A program made the translations under genes and the position numbers. Shown here piece by piece: positions 63,727-64,000 of a DNA stretch of 64,000 nucleotides. The stretch is taken from contig CANJKZ010000011.1 of NCBI GenBank assembly GCA_947471745.1, forward strand, positions 1,054,001 to 1,118,000, written 5' to 3'. The notes beneath the pieces are model-generated. The model saw only the letters and a program-made list of their open reading frames with translations, searched no databases and was not told the origin of the DNA. Source of the stretch: Closterium sp. Naga37s-1. Taxonomy: Eukaryota > Streptophyta > Zygnematophyceae > Desmidiales > Closteriaceae. The stretch's first letter is position 1, and every line of letters starts with the position of its first letter.

Positions 63727-63783
63727 GGGAGGCAGCTTCAGGGAGCAGCTAAGGGATGAATGAGAGCACGATGAGGGGGAGTT

Positions 63784-64000
63784 TGTTGTGCCAAAGTACT
63801 ATAGTGGCACGGTCATCGCACTCCCATTCAGCCTACAAGCCTGCTCAGCTTCTGGAATTTGTGGGGAGGTGCTTCAATATGTGTTCTTCATACCCTCAAA
63901 GTTTCAGAATTTTTGAAGCAGTTTACAAGGCATGGCAACATTTTCAGTTTCAAGACTTATGGCATCCCGGAAGTGTGTGTTACTCTTTTTTGGTAACACC
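63784..64000 (+). repeat. 3' LTR of copia H, cut by the window edge
   Basis: Matches 58,065-58,281 with two differences. The remaining 800 bases or so are outside the window. Confidence 0.92.

Larger units (their letters stand above)
58065..64000 (+). mobile_element. Copia H: plus-strand long-LTR copia, runs off the window
   Basis: 5' LTR 58,065-59,083 (1,019 bp), primer site 59,086-59,099 (TGGTATCAGAGCGG), gag-pol, polypurine tract GAGGGGGAGTT (63,773-63,783), and 3' LTR from 63,784 to the window end. The visible 217 bp of the 3' LTR differ from the 5' LTR at two bases, so the insertion is young. Few breaks (about two or three). It is related to copia G in domain order, knuckle, primer site and polypurine tract. 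It lies inside RT of copia I. The left flank is aggaa (58,060-58,064). Confidence 0.92.

Noticed and set aside
1-64000. tRNA or rRNA genes
   Set aside because: None recognised by eye; tRNA-Met similarity is confined to primer binding sites.

Overview
This 64 kb window is a pile of transposable elements with almost no recognisable host gene. It looks nuclear and from the green lineage. The copia elements use plant-type primer binding sites complementary to initiator-Met tRNA (TGGTATCAGAGC and variants), short GT-AG introns occur, and GC-rich minisatellites are common. A streptophyte alga such as Chara is one possible source, but the sequence alone does not prove it.

Layout: 1-5,340 holds two broken minus-strand copia pieces (A, B). 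5,343-7,332 holds an unidentified plus-strand ORF and an unidentified minus-strand protein with WG repeats and an NLS-like motif. 7,333-14,830 is copia C, with 130 bp LTRs and target duplication TGGTG. 14,831-15,931 is part of an older copia, D, whose gag start and 438 bp 5' LTR lie at 36,346-37,405. Copia E (LTRs 15,932-16,063 and 36,214-36,345, duplication CTTCC) split D. E in turn contains two large inserts. The first (16,318-23,034) carries a Crypton-type tyrosine recombinase gene and half of a D-family copia (F). The second (23,268-29,675, duplication CGAAC) is a whole-looking young copia, G. 37,632-42,330 holds head-to-head pieces of copia L. 42,546-44,380 is copia K (minus) and 44,382-51,178 is copia J (plus). 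51,179-54,791 is a (TC)n tract and a minus-strand LINE with a C-terminal restriction-like endonuclease. 54,764-56,196 is a plus-strand Pro/Ala-rich and RGG-rich reading frame. 56,207-58,064 is copia I, cut by plus-strand copia H (58,065 to beyond the window end).

Two copia lineages dominate. Elements A, B, C, E, I, J, K and L share LTRs of about 130 bp, a structured 3' UTR, a GC-rich minisatellite leader, an unusual C-x13-C-x3-H-x4-C knuckle and a repeat-rich integrase-RT linker. G and H have LTRs of 0.75-1 kb, a canonical CCHC knuckle and one gag-pol frame. Target duplications give a relative order: D is older than C and E, E is older than G, and I is older than H. The most unusual contents are the intron-bearing Crypton-like gene, the LINE joined to a (TC)n tract, the WG-repeat protein, and the fast-changing leader minisatellites.
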